NCBI GenBank assembly: GCA_031409515.1
Contig: JANNXJ010000005.1
Coordinates: 41,602 to 105,601, forward strand
Reading direction: 5' to 3'
Length of the DNA: 64,000 nt
Origin: SHZI01 sp031409515
GTDB lineage: Bacteria > Pseudomonadota > Gammaproteobacteria > Steroidobacterales > GCA-2729495
Position numbers and translations under genes: made by a program. Below the pieces are notes generated by a model. It did no database searches. It was not told the origin of the DNA and saw only the letters and a list, made by a program, of their open reading frames with translations. Below are positions 40,921 to 49,317 of this stretch, in pieces; within the stretch, counting starts at the first letter, position 1; every line of letters starts with the position of its first letter.

Positions 40921-42251
40921 GTGGCAGCGGCAGGCGCCCGCGACCGCTGGAACTCCCGCGCCATGGCGGGACCCGGCGCATAGATCCTCACGAGCACGGC
41001 CGCGACGAGCACCACCAGGTTCATCAGGCCCAGCAGGACGAACGGCGCCCGCGGATCGATGCTGTCGAAGATGGACCCACCGATGCCGCTGGTGATGAGG
41101 ATGCCCAGAGCCCCCGCGACGCTGAAGGCGCCAATCACCGAGCCCCGCTGTGCCGCCGGCGCTTCCTTGCCGATCAGCTGGGTTGAGCCGAGCAGCGCGC
41201 TGATCTGACCCACGCCGAGCAGCAGGAAGAAGGGGATATTGGCCCGGTCCAGCGGATTCTCGACGAAAATCAGCAGCAGGTAGCCGCTGGCCGCCAGGCC
41301 CATGCAGATCGCCAGGCCGGTCACGCGGTGAAAGCGGTCCAGGAGGAAGATGGCGATGATCGCGAAACCCAGGCCAGCAGACTGGGCGATGATGAAGGGG
41401 ATCCGGCCCGCTTCCAGCGCTGCAGCGGTGTCCATGCCACTGTTGACCGCAGCCACCTTGCCCCAGAGCACCAGAAAGGTGCCGACCACCACCAGGTCGC
41501 CCCGGGCGACGAACGCGGAGGCAAACGCAACCGCGATGCGGGGGTTCGTCCGGGCCAGCAGAAAGCCGGACCGGAACAGTTCGCCAAAGGACTGCCGCTC
41601 GGTAGCCGTCGCCGCCAGGCCCTTGCGCAGGCCCGCCGCCACGACCAGGGCGGAGAGCAGGCACAGGCCCGCCACGATCCAGAGGGTGTACTGCCCGGCC
41701 TGGAACTCGTTGTAGCCCATGTCGGCAAAGACCCGGGGCAGGCGCGCCAGAAAGACCGCGCCGCTCACGACCCCCAGCCCATTCAGGATGCCCACCATCG
41801 CCGTGAGCTTGCCCCGGTCCGGGGCTACCGCGTAGTCGCCCAGCAGGGTGGCGATCATGCCGGTCACCCCACCCAGACCCACGGAATAGATGACCCGGAT
41901 AAGTGCCAGTTCGGTTTCCGACGTGGCGTAGGGGAACAGGGCGTAGCTCAGCGCCAGGCAGGAGAAGCCAAAGGCGTAGACGGCGCGCCGGCCAATCCGG
42001 TCCGACAGCACCCCCAGGGGGGTGAAGATCAGCATCAGGACGACTTCGGTATAGACGTTGAGCCGGCCGACCATCGCCCCCTGCTCGGTGATAGGGACGC
42101 CCAGCGCCGTGCTGAGCACGTAGGGGGTGGCAAAGGCATCAAAGGTGGCCAGGCCGATGGTGGCGAAGGCCGCGTAGAGGAGAACCCACACATGCCGGGG
42201 GGCCACGCCGGTCTCCAGCTCGATGAAGCCAAAGCGTTGTCCTGCGGTCAT
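40917..42251 (-). CDS. Major facilitator superfamily transporter
   Basis: A 444-residue inner-membrane protein with twelve predicted helices. The loop 2-3 motif GVLSDRIGRRAVYAFG is the MFS signature A, and GKEAPAAQRGSVIGAF repeats its fold in the second half. The substrate cannot be told from sequence. I chose the ATG at 42251; upstream residues of the longer frame lie in the regulatory gap. Confidence 0.88.
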   Translation of the reverse strand: MTAGQRFGFIELETGVAPRHVWVLLYAAFATIGLATFDAFATPYVLSTALGVPITEQGAMVGRLNVYTEVVLMLIFTPLGVLSDRIGRRAVYAFGFSCLALSYALFPYATSETELALIRVIYSVGLGGVTGMIATLLGDYAVAPDRGKLTAMVGILNGLGVVSGAVFLARLPRVFADMGYNEFQAGQYTLWIVAGLCLLSALVVAAGLRKGLAATATERQSFGELFRSGFLLARTNPRIAVAFASAFVARGDLVVVGTFLVLWGKVAAVNSGMDTAAALEAGRIPFIIAQSAGLGFAIIAIFLLDRFHRVTGLAICMGLAASGYLLLIFVENPLDRANIPFFLLLGVGQISALLGSTQLIGKEAPAAQRGSVIGAFSVAGALGILITSGIGGSIFDSIDPRAPFVLLGLMNLVVLVAAVLVRIYAPGPAMAREFQRSRAPAAAT

Positions 42252-42282
42252 CACTATCCTATTAACACTGTATAAACAGTCA
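42252..42282 (-). promoter_or_regulatory. AT-rich gap with an inverted repeat upstream of the MFS gene
   Basis: The 31 bases between ubiB and the MFS start contain ACTGT-ATAA-ACAGT (42267-42280), overlapping a possible minus-strand -10 (TATACA). It may be a repressor site or part of the promoter. Confidence 0.4.
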
Positions 42283-43902
42283 CTATAACTTAGGCCTTCC
42301 AAACCAGAGGGTTAGGAGGCCTGTAGCACCCAGTAGCCAGCCCACCCACAGGGGCGGCGTGTCCAGTCCCAGCCAGACCGCCCCGGCGATCAGCAGCGCG
42401 CCGCCAGCCGTGGCCTTGTAGCTCCCGCCCACCCCGGCAGTGGGTTCGGGAGTCGAGTTCGGCGGGGGCGCCTGCGGGCGCTCCAGGGTATCGTCCACCA
42501 GCCGTCGGGCCACCAGCGGCAACTTCTCCAGGGCGTAGCGCAGGTCCGGCCACTCCCGGCGCAGGCGCCGGAACGTCGCGGTCGGCCCGGTTTGCTCGAT
42601 CATCCAGGCCTTGAGCACCGGCTTGCCCGTCTGCCAGATATCCAGGTCGGGGTAGAGGATCCGGCCCAGGCCCTCGATCTGGACCAGGGTCTTCTGCAGC
42701 AGGATCAGCTGGGGCTGCACCTCCATATTGAAGCGCCGGGCGACGGCGATCAGCTGGAGCAGAACCTGACCGAACGAGATTTCCTTGAGCGGCTTACTGA
42801 AGATGGGTTCGCACACGGTCCGTATGGCGGATTCAAGTTCGTCCACCCGCGTGCCCGCCGGCACCCACCCGGAGTCCACGTGGAGCCTGGCCACCCGGTA
42901 GTAGTCCCGCTCGAAGAAGGCGAGGAAGTTTTCCGCCAGGTAACGCCGGTCCCGTTCGTCCAGGGTACCCACAATGCCGAAGTCCACCGCCGCGTAGCGG
43001 GGCTGTTCCGGGTTCGTGGCGTCGACAAAAATGTTGCCCGGGTGCATGTCCGCGTGAAAGAAGTTGTCCCGGAAGACCTGGGTAAAGAAGATCTCCACGC
43101 CGTTGGCCGCCAGCTTTGGGATGTTCACGTTGGCGGCCCTTAAGGCCGTCATGTCGTCCACCGGGATGCCGTGGATGCGCTCCATGACCATCACGCCCGT
43201 GCGGCAATAGTCGAAGTAGACCTTCGGCACGTAGATCAACGGCGAGCCCTGCCAGTTGCGGCGCAGCTGGTTGGCGTTGCCCGCCTCCCGGAGCAGATCG
43301 AGCTCGTTCAGGATCGTCTTCTCGTACTCGGCGACCACTGCCACGGGCCGCAGCCGCCGCGCTTCGGGCCACCAGCGCTGGGCCAGCCGGGCCAGCGTGT
43401 ACATGACCTCCAGGTCCTGCTCGATCAGCTGCCGGACCCGGGGTCTCAAGACCTTCACCACCACGTCTTCCCCGGTATGCAGCCGGGCCGCGTGGACCTG
43501 GGCGATGGAGGCGGCCGCCAGCGCTTCCCGGTCGAAACTGGCAAACACCGTTTCCGCAGGCGCACCAAAGTTGCGTTCCACCTCAGCCAGCGCCTGTTCG
43601 GCCGGAAACGGGGGCACGTCGTCCTGGAGCTTGCAGAGTTCCTGCCCAACATCCGGTGGCAGCAGGTCCTGGCGGGTGGAGACGGACTGGCCGAACTTCA
43701 CGAAGATCGGACCCAGATCCTCCAGGGCCTGGCGGATCCGGACGCCCCGCGGGACAGTCCTCTCGCGCCCGCCCCGCCCGGCCGGTAACAGCCAGCGCGC
43801 CGTAGTGGAGAGCGCAGAGCCGGCCAGCAGCTCGCCGATGCCGTGCCGGATGAGCACCCGCCGGATGGCAAGCAGGCGGACGAGGAGCTGGACGCGATTC
43901 AA
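42283..43902 (-). CDS. ubiB: Ubiquinone biosynthesis protein UbiB (ABC1 kinase-like)
   Basis: Atypical kinase/ATPase needed for ubiquinone synthesis, 539 residues. The KxGQ motif is FVKFGQSVSTRQDLLP, the Ala-rich loop is AAASIAQVHAA, the catalytic region is FFHADMHPGNIFVD and AAVDFGIVG. Two hydrophobic helices end the protein (about 490-535). The start overlaps the ubiJ stop by ATGA. UbiB may help move lipid intermediates. Confidence 0.95.
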   Translation of the reverse strand: MNRVQLLVRLLAIRRVLIRHGIGELLAGSALSTTARWLLPAGRGGRERTVPRGVRIRQALEDLGPIFVKFGQSVSTRQDLLPPDVGQELCKLQDDVPPFPAEQALAEVERNFGAPAETVFASFDREALAAASIAQVHAARLHTGEDVVVKVLRPRVRQLIEQDLEVMYTLARLAQRWWPEARRLRPVAVVAEYEKTILNELDLLREAGNANQLRRNWQGSPLIYVPKVYFDYCRTGVMVMERIHGIPVDDMTALRAANVNIPKLAANGVEIFFTQVFRDNFFHADMHPGNIFVDATNPEQPRYAAVDFGIVGTLDERDRRYLAENFLAFFERDYYRVARLHVDSGWVPAGTRVDELESAIRTVCEPIFSKPLKEISFGQVLLQLIAVARRFNMEVQPQLILLQKTLVQIEGLGRILYPDLDIWQTGKPVLKAWMIEQTGPTATFRRLRREWPDLRYALEKLPLVARRLVDDTLERPQAPPPNSTPEPTAGVGGSYKATAGGALLIAGAVWLGLDTPPLWVGWLLGATGLLTLWFGRPKL

Positions 43903-44525
43903 GAAGCCGGGTCCTTCAGGCGCTCCCGCAGACTGGCGACACGGGCCTCCGCCCGCTCCACGTCGTTGGTCACCCGGTCCACGTCCCTGAAGAACTCCTG
44001 CGCTTCCGTGCGGGTGGGGAGCGTACGCCGCTCCTCCGTAAAGTACTCGCCGAAGCTGCGGGACAGGGATTCGGCGGTGCGCAGGCTGAAGTCCGCGAAG
44101 CCCCGGGCGAGATTACCGAACTGGTGGGCGAGCGGGTCCCCCACCAGTTTGGCGAGCTCCTCCTCCAGGTCGGGCCGGGCCATGTGCAGCAGATCCCGGA
44201 ACTGGTTGGCGACGTCGGTGTCGCCGGTCATGCGCACTTCGCCCTCACGGATGAGTTGCTGAGGATCGCCGCCCAGCAACCGGAGCATGGCGAGGGGAGA
44301 GCCTGCCAGCGTGGCCGCGGCGGCCCCCTCGTTAATCCCGGACAGGCGGAGCTGGCCGTCCCGGGCCGTGAGGCGCAGCGCCAGCGGCGTGCCGTCCAGG
44401 CGCACATCCAGCGCCTTGCCGTCGAGCGCGGCGGCCATGGCCTGGGCCGTGGAGGACAGCCCGATGCCCCGATTGATCAGCAGTTCGATGGGGCGCAGGC
44501 TGGCGGCGGAGAAGGGGAGGTCCAT
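43899..44525 (-). CDS. ubiJ: Ubiquinone biosynthesis accessory factor UbiJ (SCP2 domain)
   Basis: A 208-residue lipid-binding accessory protein. The N-terminal SCP2-like domain (residues ~15-110, including DGQLRLSG, GSPLAMLRLLGG) is followed by a C-terminal coiled coil rich in Glu/Arg (DVERAEARVASLRERL). With UbiK it forms a scaffold for the soluble Ubi complex. It lies between ubiE and ubiB, the usual order. Confidence 0.9.
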   Translation of the reverse strand: MDLPFSAASLRPIELLINRGIGLSSTAQAMAAALDGKALDVRLDGTPLALRLTARDGQLRLSGINEGAAAATLAGSPLAMLRLLGGDPQQLIREGEVRMTGDTDVANQFRDLLHMARPDLEEELAKLVGDPLAHQFGNLARGFADFSLRTAESLSRSFGEYFTEERRTLPTRTEAQEFFRDVDRVTNDVERAEARVASLRERLKDPAS

Positions 44526-44533
44526 AGTTTGAT

Positions 44534-45274
44534 TCAGTACTTGTAGCCCAGATGCAGCGCCACGATACCGCCGCTCAGGTTGTGATACTGAACATCCTCC
44601 AGACCCGCGGTCGTCATCAGGCCCCGCAGGGCTTCCTGGTCCGGGTGCATCCGGATGGACTCAGCCAGGTAGCGATAACTGGCGGCGTCCCCGGCGACCA
44701 CCTCCCCGAGCCAGGGCAGGATGCGGAAAGAGTAGAGGTCGTAGAAGGGCTCCAGCAGCGGCACCGCCGGCTTCGAGAACTCGAGGACGAGGAGCCGCCC
44801 GCCTGGGCGCAGCACCCGGGCCATTTCCCGGAGAGCGGCGGGCTTGTCCGTGCAGTTGCGCAGTCCGAAGCCGATCGTGACGCAGTTGAACGTGCCATCG
44901 GCGAAGGGCAGGTGTTCCGCGTCCGCCTGCAGGCTGCTGACGTTGGCAAAGTGGCCGGCATCCACCAGTCGCCGCCGGCCCTGCTCCAGCATCTCGCGAT
45001 TGATGTCCGTGTGGCACACCAGCCCCGCCAGGCCAACCTGCCCCGCCATGCCCGCGGACAGATCCCCGGTGCCGCCGGCCACATCCAGGGCCCGGTCCCC
45101 GGGCCGGAGCCCCGTCCGGCCTAGGGTAAAGCGCTTCCACAGGCGGTGCAGCCCCCCCGACATCAGGTCGTTCATCAGGTCGTAGTTGCCCGCCACCGAG
45201 TCGAACACCGCCCGAACCCGCTCGGCCTTCTCGGCGGCGGGCACGGTCTCGAAGCCAAAGTGGGTTTGTTCCAT
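44534..45274 (-). CDS. ubiE: Ubiquinone/menaquinone C-methyltransferase
   Basis: SAM-dependent C-methyltransferase, 246 residues. FDSVAGNYDLMNDLMSGG, the SAM motif LDVAGGTGDLS, NCVTIGFGLRN and RPGGRLLVLEFSKP are all typical of UbiE. It is the first gene of ubiE-ubiJ-ubiB. The remnant of an RNA methyltransferase gene end lies just upstream at 45302. Confidence 0.96.
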   Translation of the reverse strand: MEQTHFGFETVPAAEKAERVRAVFDSVAGNYDLMNDLMSGGLHRLWKRFTLGRTGLRPGDRALDVAGGTGDLSAGMAGQVGLAGLVCHTDINREMLEQGRRRLVDAGHFANVSSLQADAEHLPFADGTFNCVTIGFGLRNCTDKPAALREMARVLRPGGRLLVLEFSKPAVPLLEPFYDLYSFRILPWLGEVVAGDAASYRYLAESIRMHPDQEALRGLMTTAGLEDVQYHNLSGGIVALHLGYKY

Positions 45275-45301
45275 AGACAGATTGAGGTTACCGGGTCCGG
45301 C

Positions 45302-45342
45302 TATCCTAGCTGACGCACCCGCTCGAACAGCAACACCGCGGC
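45302..45342. repeat. Left 41-bp direct repeat of the 45-49 kb island
   Basis: Matches 49529-49569 in 37 of 41 positions. On the minus strand it encodes AAVLLFERVRQLG followed by a stop, the same C-terminal peptide as the intact TrmH-family gene (AAVCLFERVRQLG). It is a detached second copy of that gene end and marks the left boundary of the island. Confidence 0.85.
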
Positions 45343-45350
45343 GTGGGAGG

Positions 45351-45563
45351 TCAGGGACTGAGCTTCTCCAACGCCGACACGGTGTCCGGTCCGAACCCCG
45401 CAGTGAGACGCCTCAGCAACCCGAAGTCGAGGATTTCGGCGGCGGCGAGGGCATACGCCCCGGCCTCAGTTAGTAACTCGACGGCTTTCCCGAATCGTTC
45501 GACAACGCCGGCTCGAGCATTCACCAGGGCGGCGATGCTGACGGAGGGGACGAGTTCGTTCAT
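45351..45563 (-). pseudogene. DUF4942-like N-terminal fragment
   Basis: A 70-residue frame starting MNELVPSVSIAALVNAR and continuing with ERFGKAVELLTEA, which resembles the first helix of DUF4942-type phage/plasmid proteins that are several times longer. It is cut a few bases inside the left direct repeat, consistent with truncation at the island edge. It could also be a complete small protein. It follows hicB by three bases. Confidence 0.45.
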
Positions 45564-45566
45564 GAC

Positions 45567-46100
45567 CTACTTCTTCCGCTTCGCGCCGGCAACAGACCGC
45601 GCTGTAACCGAACGGCCGCCGTCTTTCATCGCAGCCACCTTCCGGCTGGAAATAAGATGCGACCCAGAGGTGATCCCCGGTCGGCTGACGACGTCGCTGA
45701 ACTTCGGCTCGCCTGATGCATAGCGCAGCGCTGCCGTTACCAGAAATTCCGACCGGCTGTTACCGATGGCCTTGGCAGCACGGTCAATCCTTCCGAGTAC
45801 CCGTTCGGGAATCGTGATATTGACCCGTTGCGCGTTGCCACGAAGGTTAGCCGGGTTCACTGTGACCAGGTGCCAGACGCCACCCGCATAGTCCGGGTTG
45901 CCCTGGTAGTCCGCTGGATCTGACGCATTCACCGTATCGCCGGCATCGAGCATGCCCTCGATGTGCAACTCGATGGCCTCGCGCGCGTTGGCGACAGCTT
46001 CGGCCAAAGACTCCCCAGCAGAGAAACAGCCGGGAAGATCCGGCACGGTCACGCCGTAGTCTGAGTCGTGGTCTTTGTGAATAACGATGGGGAACAACAT
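45567..46100 (-). CDS. hicB: HicB-family antitoxin
   Basis: A 177-residue antitoxin. The N-terminal partial RNase-H fold (YGVTVPDLPGCFSAGESLAEA, split by a turn) blocks HicA. A C-terminal ribbon-helix-helix segment (RVNITIPERVLGRIDRAAKA, SRSEFLVTAAL) is the likely DNA-binding part. A ~40-residue basic tail ends in AGAKRKK and is longer than usual. The toxin gene lies 28 bases upstream. Confidence 0.88.
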   Translation of the reverse strand: MLFPIVIHKDHDSDYGVTVPDLPGCFSAGESLAEAVANAREAIELHIEGMLDAGDTVNASDPADYQGNPDYAGGVWHLVTVNPANLRGNAQRVNITIPERVLGRIDRAAKAIGNSRSEFLVTAALRYASGEPKFSDVVSRPGITSGSHLISSRKVAAMKDGGRSVTARSVAGAKRKK

Positions 46101-46128
46101 ATATCCTCTCCTTAGGAATGCCGTTTAG

Positions 46129-46317
46129 CTATCTACTGCGCCAGTCCCATTCGGCCTGCTTGAAAATGTTCCGCAGAGTGCCTATTGGGAAGTCGCGCTT
46201 CGAGTGCGGGACAGTGACGCGGCTACCGCCTTTGACGTACTGGTGGTGACTTCCCGAAACGCGGTCGAGGGTCCAGCCGTCTTGCTCTAGTCGCCGAATC
46301 ACTTCCCTTGAAGTCAT
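46129..46317 (-). CDS. hicA: HicA-family mRNA interferase toxin
   Basis: A 62-residue HicA: MTSREVIRRLEQDGWTLDRV, then the catalytic His in SGSHHQYVKGG and the C-terminal LRNIFKQAEW. HicA cleaves mRNA independently of the ribosome. The ATG at 46317 sits seven bases below a good -10 box, so the transcript may be leaderless. It is first in the hicA-hicB operon. Confidence 0.88.
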   Translation of the reverse strand: MTSREVIRRLEQDGWTLDRVSGSHHQYVKGGSRVTVPHSKRDFPIGTLRNIFKQAEWDWRSR

Positions 46318-46318
46318 G

Positions 46319-46352
46319 GTGTGTATCATACACACGGTAACGGGGGAGTCAA
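46319..46352 (-). promoter_or_regulatory. hicAB promoter with overlapping operator
   Basis: On the minus strand TTGACT (46352-46347) and TATGAT (46330-46325) are 16 bases apart. A perfect 8-bp inverted repeat GTGTGTAT-C-ATACACAC (46319-46335) covers the -10 box and would be a natural HicB operator. Confidence 0.7.
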
Positions 46353-46595
46353 TGAATTCTTGCCGGCAGTTCCGCCTCGGGAATAGTCATTTCAAACACC
46401 CCCTAAGCTGAGTCTGCGAGCCCAGGATCGACAGCGAGTGACGACCGCGTCCAGACGCTCCGTGGGCGTCATGCCCTGCGTCGCGGCGAGGAGTTCGGCC
46501 CTTTTCCGGGTGGCGATTCTTGAGTCCATGCGCAGATTCAAGCCGAGTGCCCGCCCGCTCTCCGAGGCTCCACACATTGAGCCCCGACCCCGACT

Positions 46596-46881
46596 CGCCG
46601 GCAGCGCTGTCCGTTATGCCCGCCATCGTCCGGAAGAAACTCTTCCGGAGCGCCACCGGGCGATGAGCTGGGCACAGCGGCGGTCGCGGGTCTTCAAGCT
46701 GGATCTCGCGAGCTGCGAGGGCTGCGGCGGTCAGGTGCGGGTCATCGCCTGTCTCGAGGATCCCGTGGTCATCGGGAAGATTCTGGCGCACCTGGCACCA
46801 CAGCGGCCGACGTCAGTCAGTACGGTCCCGCCGCTGCCGCCGCGCGGGCCGCCACGTCAGGGCGTGCTGGAGCGGCGTTAA
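46596..46881 (+). mobile_element. Internally deleted IS91-family transposase (remnant 3)
   Basis: One open frame joins VRYARHRPEETL, which resembles the start of IS91-family transposases, directly to PERHRAMSWAQRRSRVFKLD, the C-terminal zinc segment CEGCGGQ, VRVIACLEDPVVIGKILAHL and the typical Pro-rich end PPLPPRGPPRQGVLERR. The HUH/Y2 catalytic core is missing, so it cannot transpose by itself, but both ends may be substrates for a transposase acting in trans. Confidence 0.75.
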
Positions 46882-46889
46882 GAGCGGAT

Positions 46890-47084
46890 GGCCATCAGCC
46901 GGAGGGGCGCCGGTCCGGCGGCCCTGCGCCGGGCCTGTGGTGCGCTGCGAGAAACTGCACGGTCGCGTGACATTTGCCAGGCCCTTCCGGTGGCCGATCG
47001 CGGCGCCGGCTCGCGGCGCGACGGGGTGTCGGCTCGACGGCCTGAGAGTCCTCGGCGGCCAGGGGTTTTGTTCGGCTTATACTC
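46890..47084. repeat. 195-bp direct repeat, left copy (R1)
   Basis: Matches 49318-49512 without gaps and with nine mismatches. It starts nine bases after the stop of the deleted IS91 transposase and ends in CTTATACTC. No convincing reading frame is shared. It may be a terminal or origin-like sequence of an IS91-type element. Confidence 0.88.
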
Positions 47085-47242
47085 GGCGGGACAGCGCGGA
47101 TTGCTCGGAGACTGCGCATGACCGCCCCAAACCTGTCCACCAAGTCCGCCCGTGACCGCTTCCATTTATGACAATCCGTTGGTTCGTCTGTGATTTAGGG
47201 CGCAGGACGCAATTTCTACGCCCTATGCCTCTAGGAATCGAA
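47085..47242. other. Non-coding stretch right of R1
   Basis: No recognised gene. A 17-codon frame (47118-47171) starting MTAPNLSTKSARDRF is too short to judge; it could be a cut gene start. A hairpin AGGGCG/CGCCCT near 47198-47225 could terminate the minus-strand genes to the right. Confidence 0.35.
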
Positions 47243-47563
47243 TCAACGCTGGGGCAGATAGGCGGCAGCGTCGCCAGCCACTCCTCCCTCGGGTATGCCA
47301 TAGGCCTTGCCGTTCTCGTCGAAGCTGAATTTGGCGGTGCGTGCTTCAGCGCGTCCGAGAAAGTCACCCTTCGAGTAGGTCCACAGGAAAACTTTTCCTT
47401 GGGCAGTGACAGCTGTGGGATTGGACCCCATAACCTTGATGACTTCCTCCCGAGTCATCCCGTTCGTGACCCGGTTTGCTTGTTCCAGCGAAAAAGCATG
47501 GCCAAACGATGCGCATCCACACAAGGCCAAAAATGCGAACGTCATCGGCACTAAGCGCATCAC
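47243..47563 (-). CDS. Small SmpA/BamE-like lipoprotein
   Basis: A 106-residue protein with a lipobox LCGC (Cys17). The segment NRVTNGMTREEVIKVMGSNP resembles the helix-turn of SmpA/OmlA-type (BamE-like) domains, followed by beta strands VFLWTYSKGDF and AKFSFDENGKAYG. It is not BamE itself. Local GC is visibly lower than in the surrounding chromosome, and it lies between the two 195-bp repeats. Confidence 0.7.
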   Translation of the reverse strand: MMRLVPMTFAFLALCGCASFGHAFSLEQANRVTNGMTREEVIKVMGSNPTAVTAQGKVFLWTYSKGDFLGRAEARTAKFSFDENGKAYGIPEGGVAGDAAAYLPQR

Positions 47564-47673
47564 TGGTTCTCCCTAGTCCTGACTACGACCAGCTTCTACG
47601 ACTGTACCGCAGATTAGTACTTTAGCCGGCGTCTCGATCAACTGTCCGGCTGACGGCAGAGCGCGCCAAGCAG

Positions 47674-48456
47674 CTACTTTTTGTCCGGCTCGGCCGGCCG
47701 AACATTTTCTTGCGAGGTATCCGGTGACCTGGGCCTTGGGGGAGCAACGGGCTCTGCCAAATACGGTGGTGCATTCTTGGTGATGTTCTCCCTCGGGACG
47801 GACGGTTCCTTCGGTTTTTCAGGGGTCACGCGAACGGCTCCTTCAACTAGTTCCCTTGATTCTACGCGAAAAGAATTTGCTGCTGTCGACCCGCCCGAAA
47901 CGAAAAGACCCAGAGACGCGAGACCCGCCAGTACGGCTGTGACGTGCAGCGTCACGGCAAGCTTGTGAATCCACGCCCTTTCGAGGCCGTAACAAAGCTG
48001 GCAAACGTAGGCGACCATAAGCGATATCGCCGCAAATGCGACGCCACTCACGAACAATTGCAGTGCTTCGACAATCGGGGTTGCGTACGTACCGCCACGG
48101 CTAGCGAGTTGCCCTACGTAGGCCAAGAGCGCGATGGCCGCACCACCGTTAATCAAGCCAAGGTTTCGAATGGATGCCTGAGACAGGCTTACTGTTTGCT
48201 TAAAGTTCTCCAGCTTCCAGTTATGCCAACCTTCGCGGTCAAGCAGGAACTTCTGGTACTCCCGTTCGAAATTCGCTAACGCTTCTGCGGCTGATGCCGA
48301 TTTCTCGCTCTGACGATGGGCTTTGATGTTCTGATCTTCGACTGGCGGCAGGCTGTCAATGACCTTGATGAGTTCGCTTACGCTGAACGCAAGCCGCTGA
48401 TCTTCAATTTGTGCCAGCCGATCCCTAAGAAACTGTGTCTGTGGTTGAAGTGTCAT
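47674..48456 (-). CDS. Membrane protein with coiled-coil N-terminus, unknown function
   Basis: A 260-residue protein: residues 1-95 are charged and helical (coiled-coil-like), four hydrophobic segments lie at about 98-120, 125-155 and 163-190, and a ~65-residue Pro/Glu-rich tail follows (PEKPKEPSVPRENI). I do not recognise the family. GC is visibly lower than in neighbouring core genes. It sits inside the 195-bp repeat pair. Confidence 0.65.
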   Translation of the reverse strand: MTLQPQTQFLRDRLAQIEDQRLAFSVSELIKVIDSLPPVEDQNIKAHRQSEKSASAAEALANFEREYQKFLLDREGWHNWKLENFKQTVSLSQASIRNLGLINGGAAIALLAYVGQLASRGGTYATPIVEALQLFVSGVAFAAISLMVAYVCQLCYGLERAWIHKLAVTLHVTAVLAGLASLGLFVSGGSTAANSFRVESRELVEGAVRVTPEKPKEPSVPRENITKNAPPYLAEPVAPPRPRSPDTSQENVRPAEPDKK

Positions 48457-48554
48457 GGCTGTGGCCGGTTATTTGCGTGCTCGACCAGCAGAACCGGTCA
48501 TCACATGCGCAACGCATCCAAGTCTGAATACTAGGAGGTATTCAGTGTCAGTTA

Positions 48555-49127
48555 CTACCAGTCGCCGCCAGTAGGGCCGATGTTCTCCATCCCCTTCTTA
48601 ACGCCAGTGAGCATCTCCACTGCACCGAGGTGGGTATTCTTAAGGCGAGTCTTTCTACCGAAGCACGAGGAATCCGTAATCATCTCCGCGAACGGCTCAG
48701 TAAAGCCCGGAATCGCTAGGTTGCTTTGGCTTGGCAAGGTCTCGATCACAAGGTCGCTAACGGTGACTCGATACCGTCCGTCCTTGGCCTCGATAGTGAG
48801 GCTGTGATGCACGTAGTCGATGCTTGTTCCCAATGCATCGCCAACGATTTCATAGGTTCCTTTCGCGACAATCCTACCGGCATCCTTGTCATCAAGCTGC
48901 ACAACATCCTTTGCGGATTTATACAGATCAGTGATCGTCGCTTTAGCCCGAGAATATAGTTGTGCCGCGTTGATGTCGGTTACTTCAACGACCTCCTGAT
49001 ACACAAGATCCCCCGTCGATAAATCCTTGCCGGGGACGCCGATTTCCAGCGCGTACTCTCGGCAGGTTCCGGATACCGCCGACATCGAAAATGTGAGCGC
49101 AAAGACCAGAAGGTGAATCTGCTTCAA
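48555..49127 (-). CDS. Secreted DUF4468-like protein
   Basis: A 190-residue exported protein with signal peptide MKQIHLLVFALTFSMSAVSG. YQEVVEVTDINAAQLYSRAK, then DDKDAGRIVAKGTYEI, match the DUF4468 (TBP-like fold) pattern in which a small exported domain of unknown role recurs. Low local GC and position between the repeats suggest it came in by transfer. Confidence 0.7.
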   Translation of the reverse strand: MKQIHLLVFALTFSMSAVSGTCREYALEIGVPGKDLSTGDLVYQEVVEVTDINAAQLYSRAKATITDLYKSAKDVVQLDDKDAGRIVAKGTYEIVGDALGTSIDYVHHSLTIEAKDGRYRVTVSDLVIETLPSQSNLAIPGFTEPFAEMITDSSCFGRKTRLKNTHLGAVEMLTGVKKGMENIGPTGGDW

Positions 49128-49317
49128 GGGGTGGAATCTCTTTAAACTGGGCCGAATCGATCTTAGCCTGCCACGTGGCGGCGGCGCACGCAGTCCTTTA
49201 CGGCGAGGGCAGACAGAGCAGCCAGACAGCCGTGGGGCGGGGGCGACGTGTACCGAGTTTACGGACGGTGTTTCGTATCGGAGGGGATTGGGTGGCTGAA
49301 AGCCCGTTGAATCCGCT
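49128..49317. other. Non-coding stretch left of R2
   Basis: No supported gene. It must contain the promoter of the minus-strand DUF4468-like gene. Confidence 0.35.

Noticed and set aside
42267..42280. LexA-like box CTGTATAAACAG before the MFS gene
   Set aside because: The spacing between CTGT and ACAG is four bases; the proteobacterial SOS box needs eight.
46392..46529. 45-codon minus-strand frame (MDSRIATRKRAELLAATQGM)
   Set aside because: It looks a little protein-like, but has no ribosome site, no homologue I can name and lies in remnant DNA beside the IS91 derivative. I left it out as a gene.
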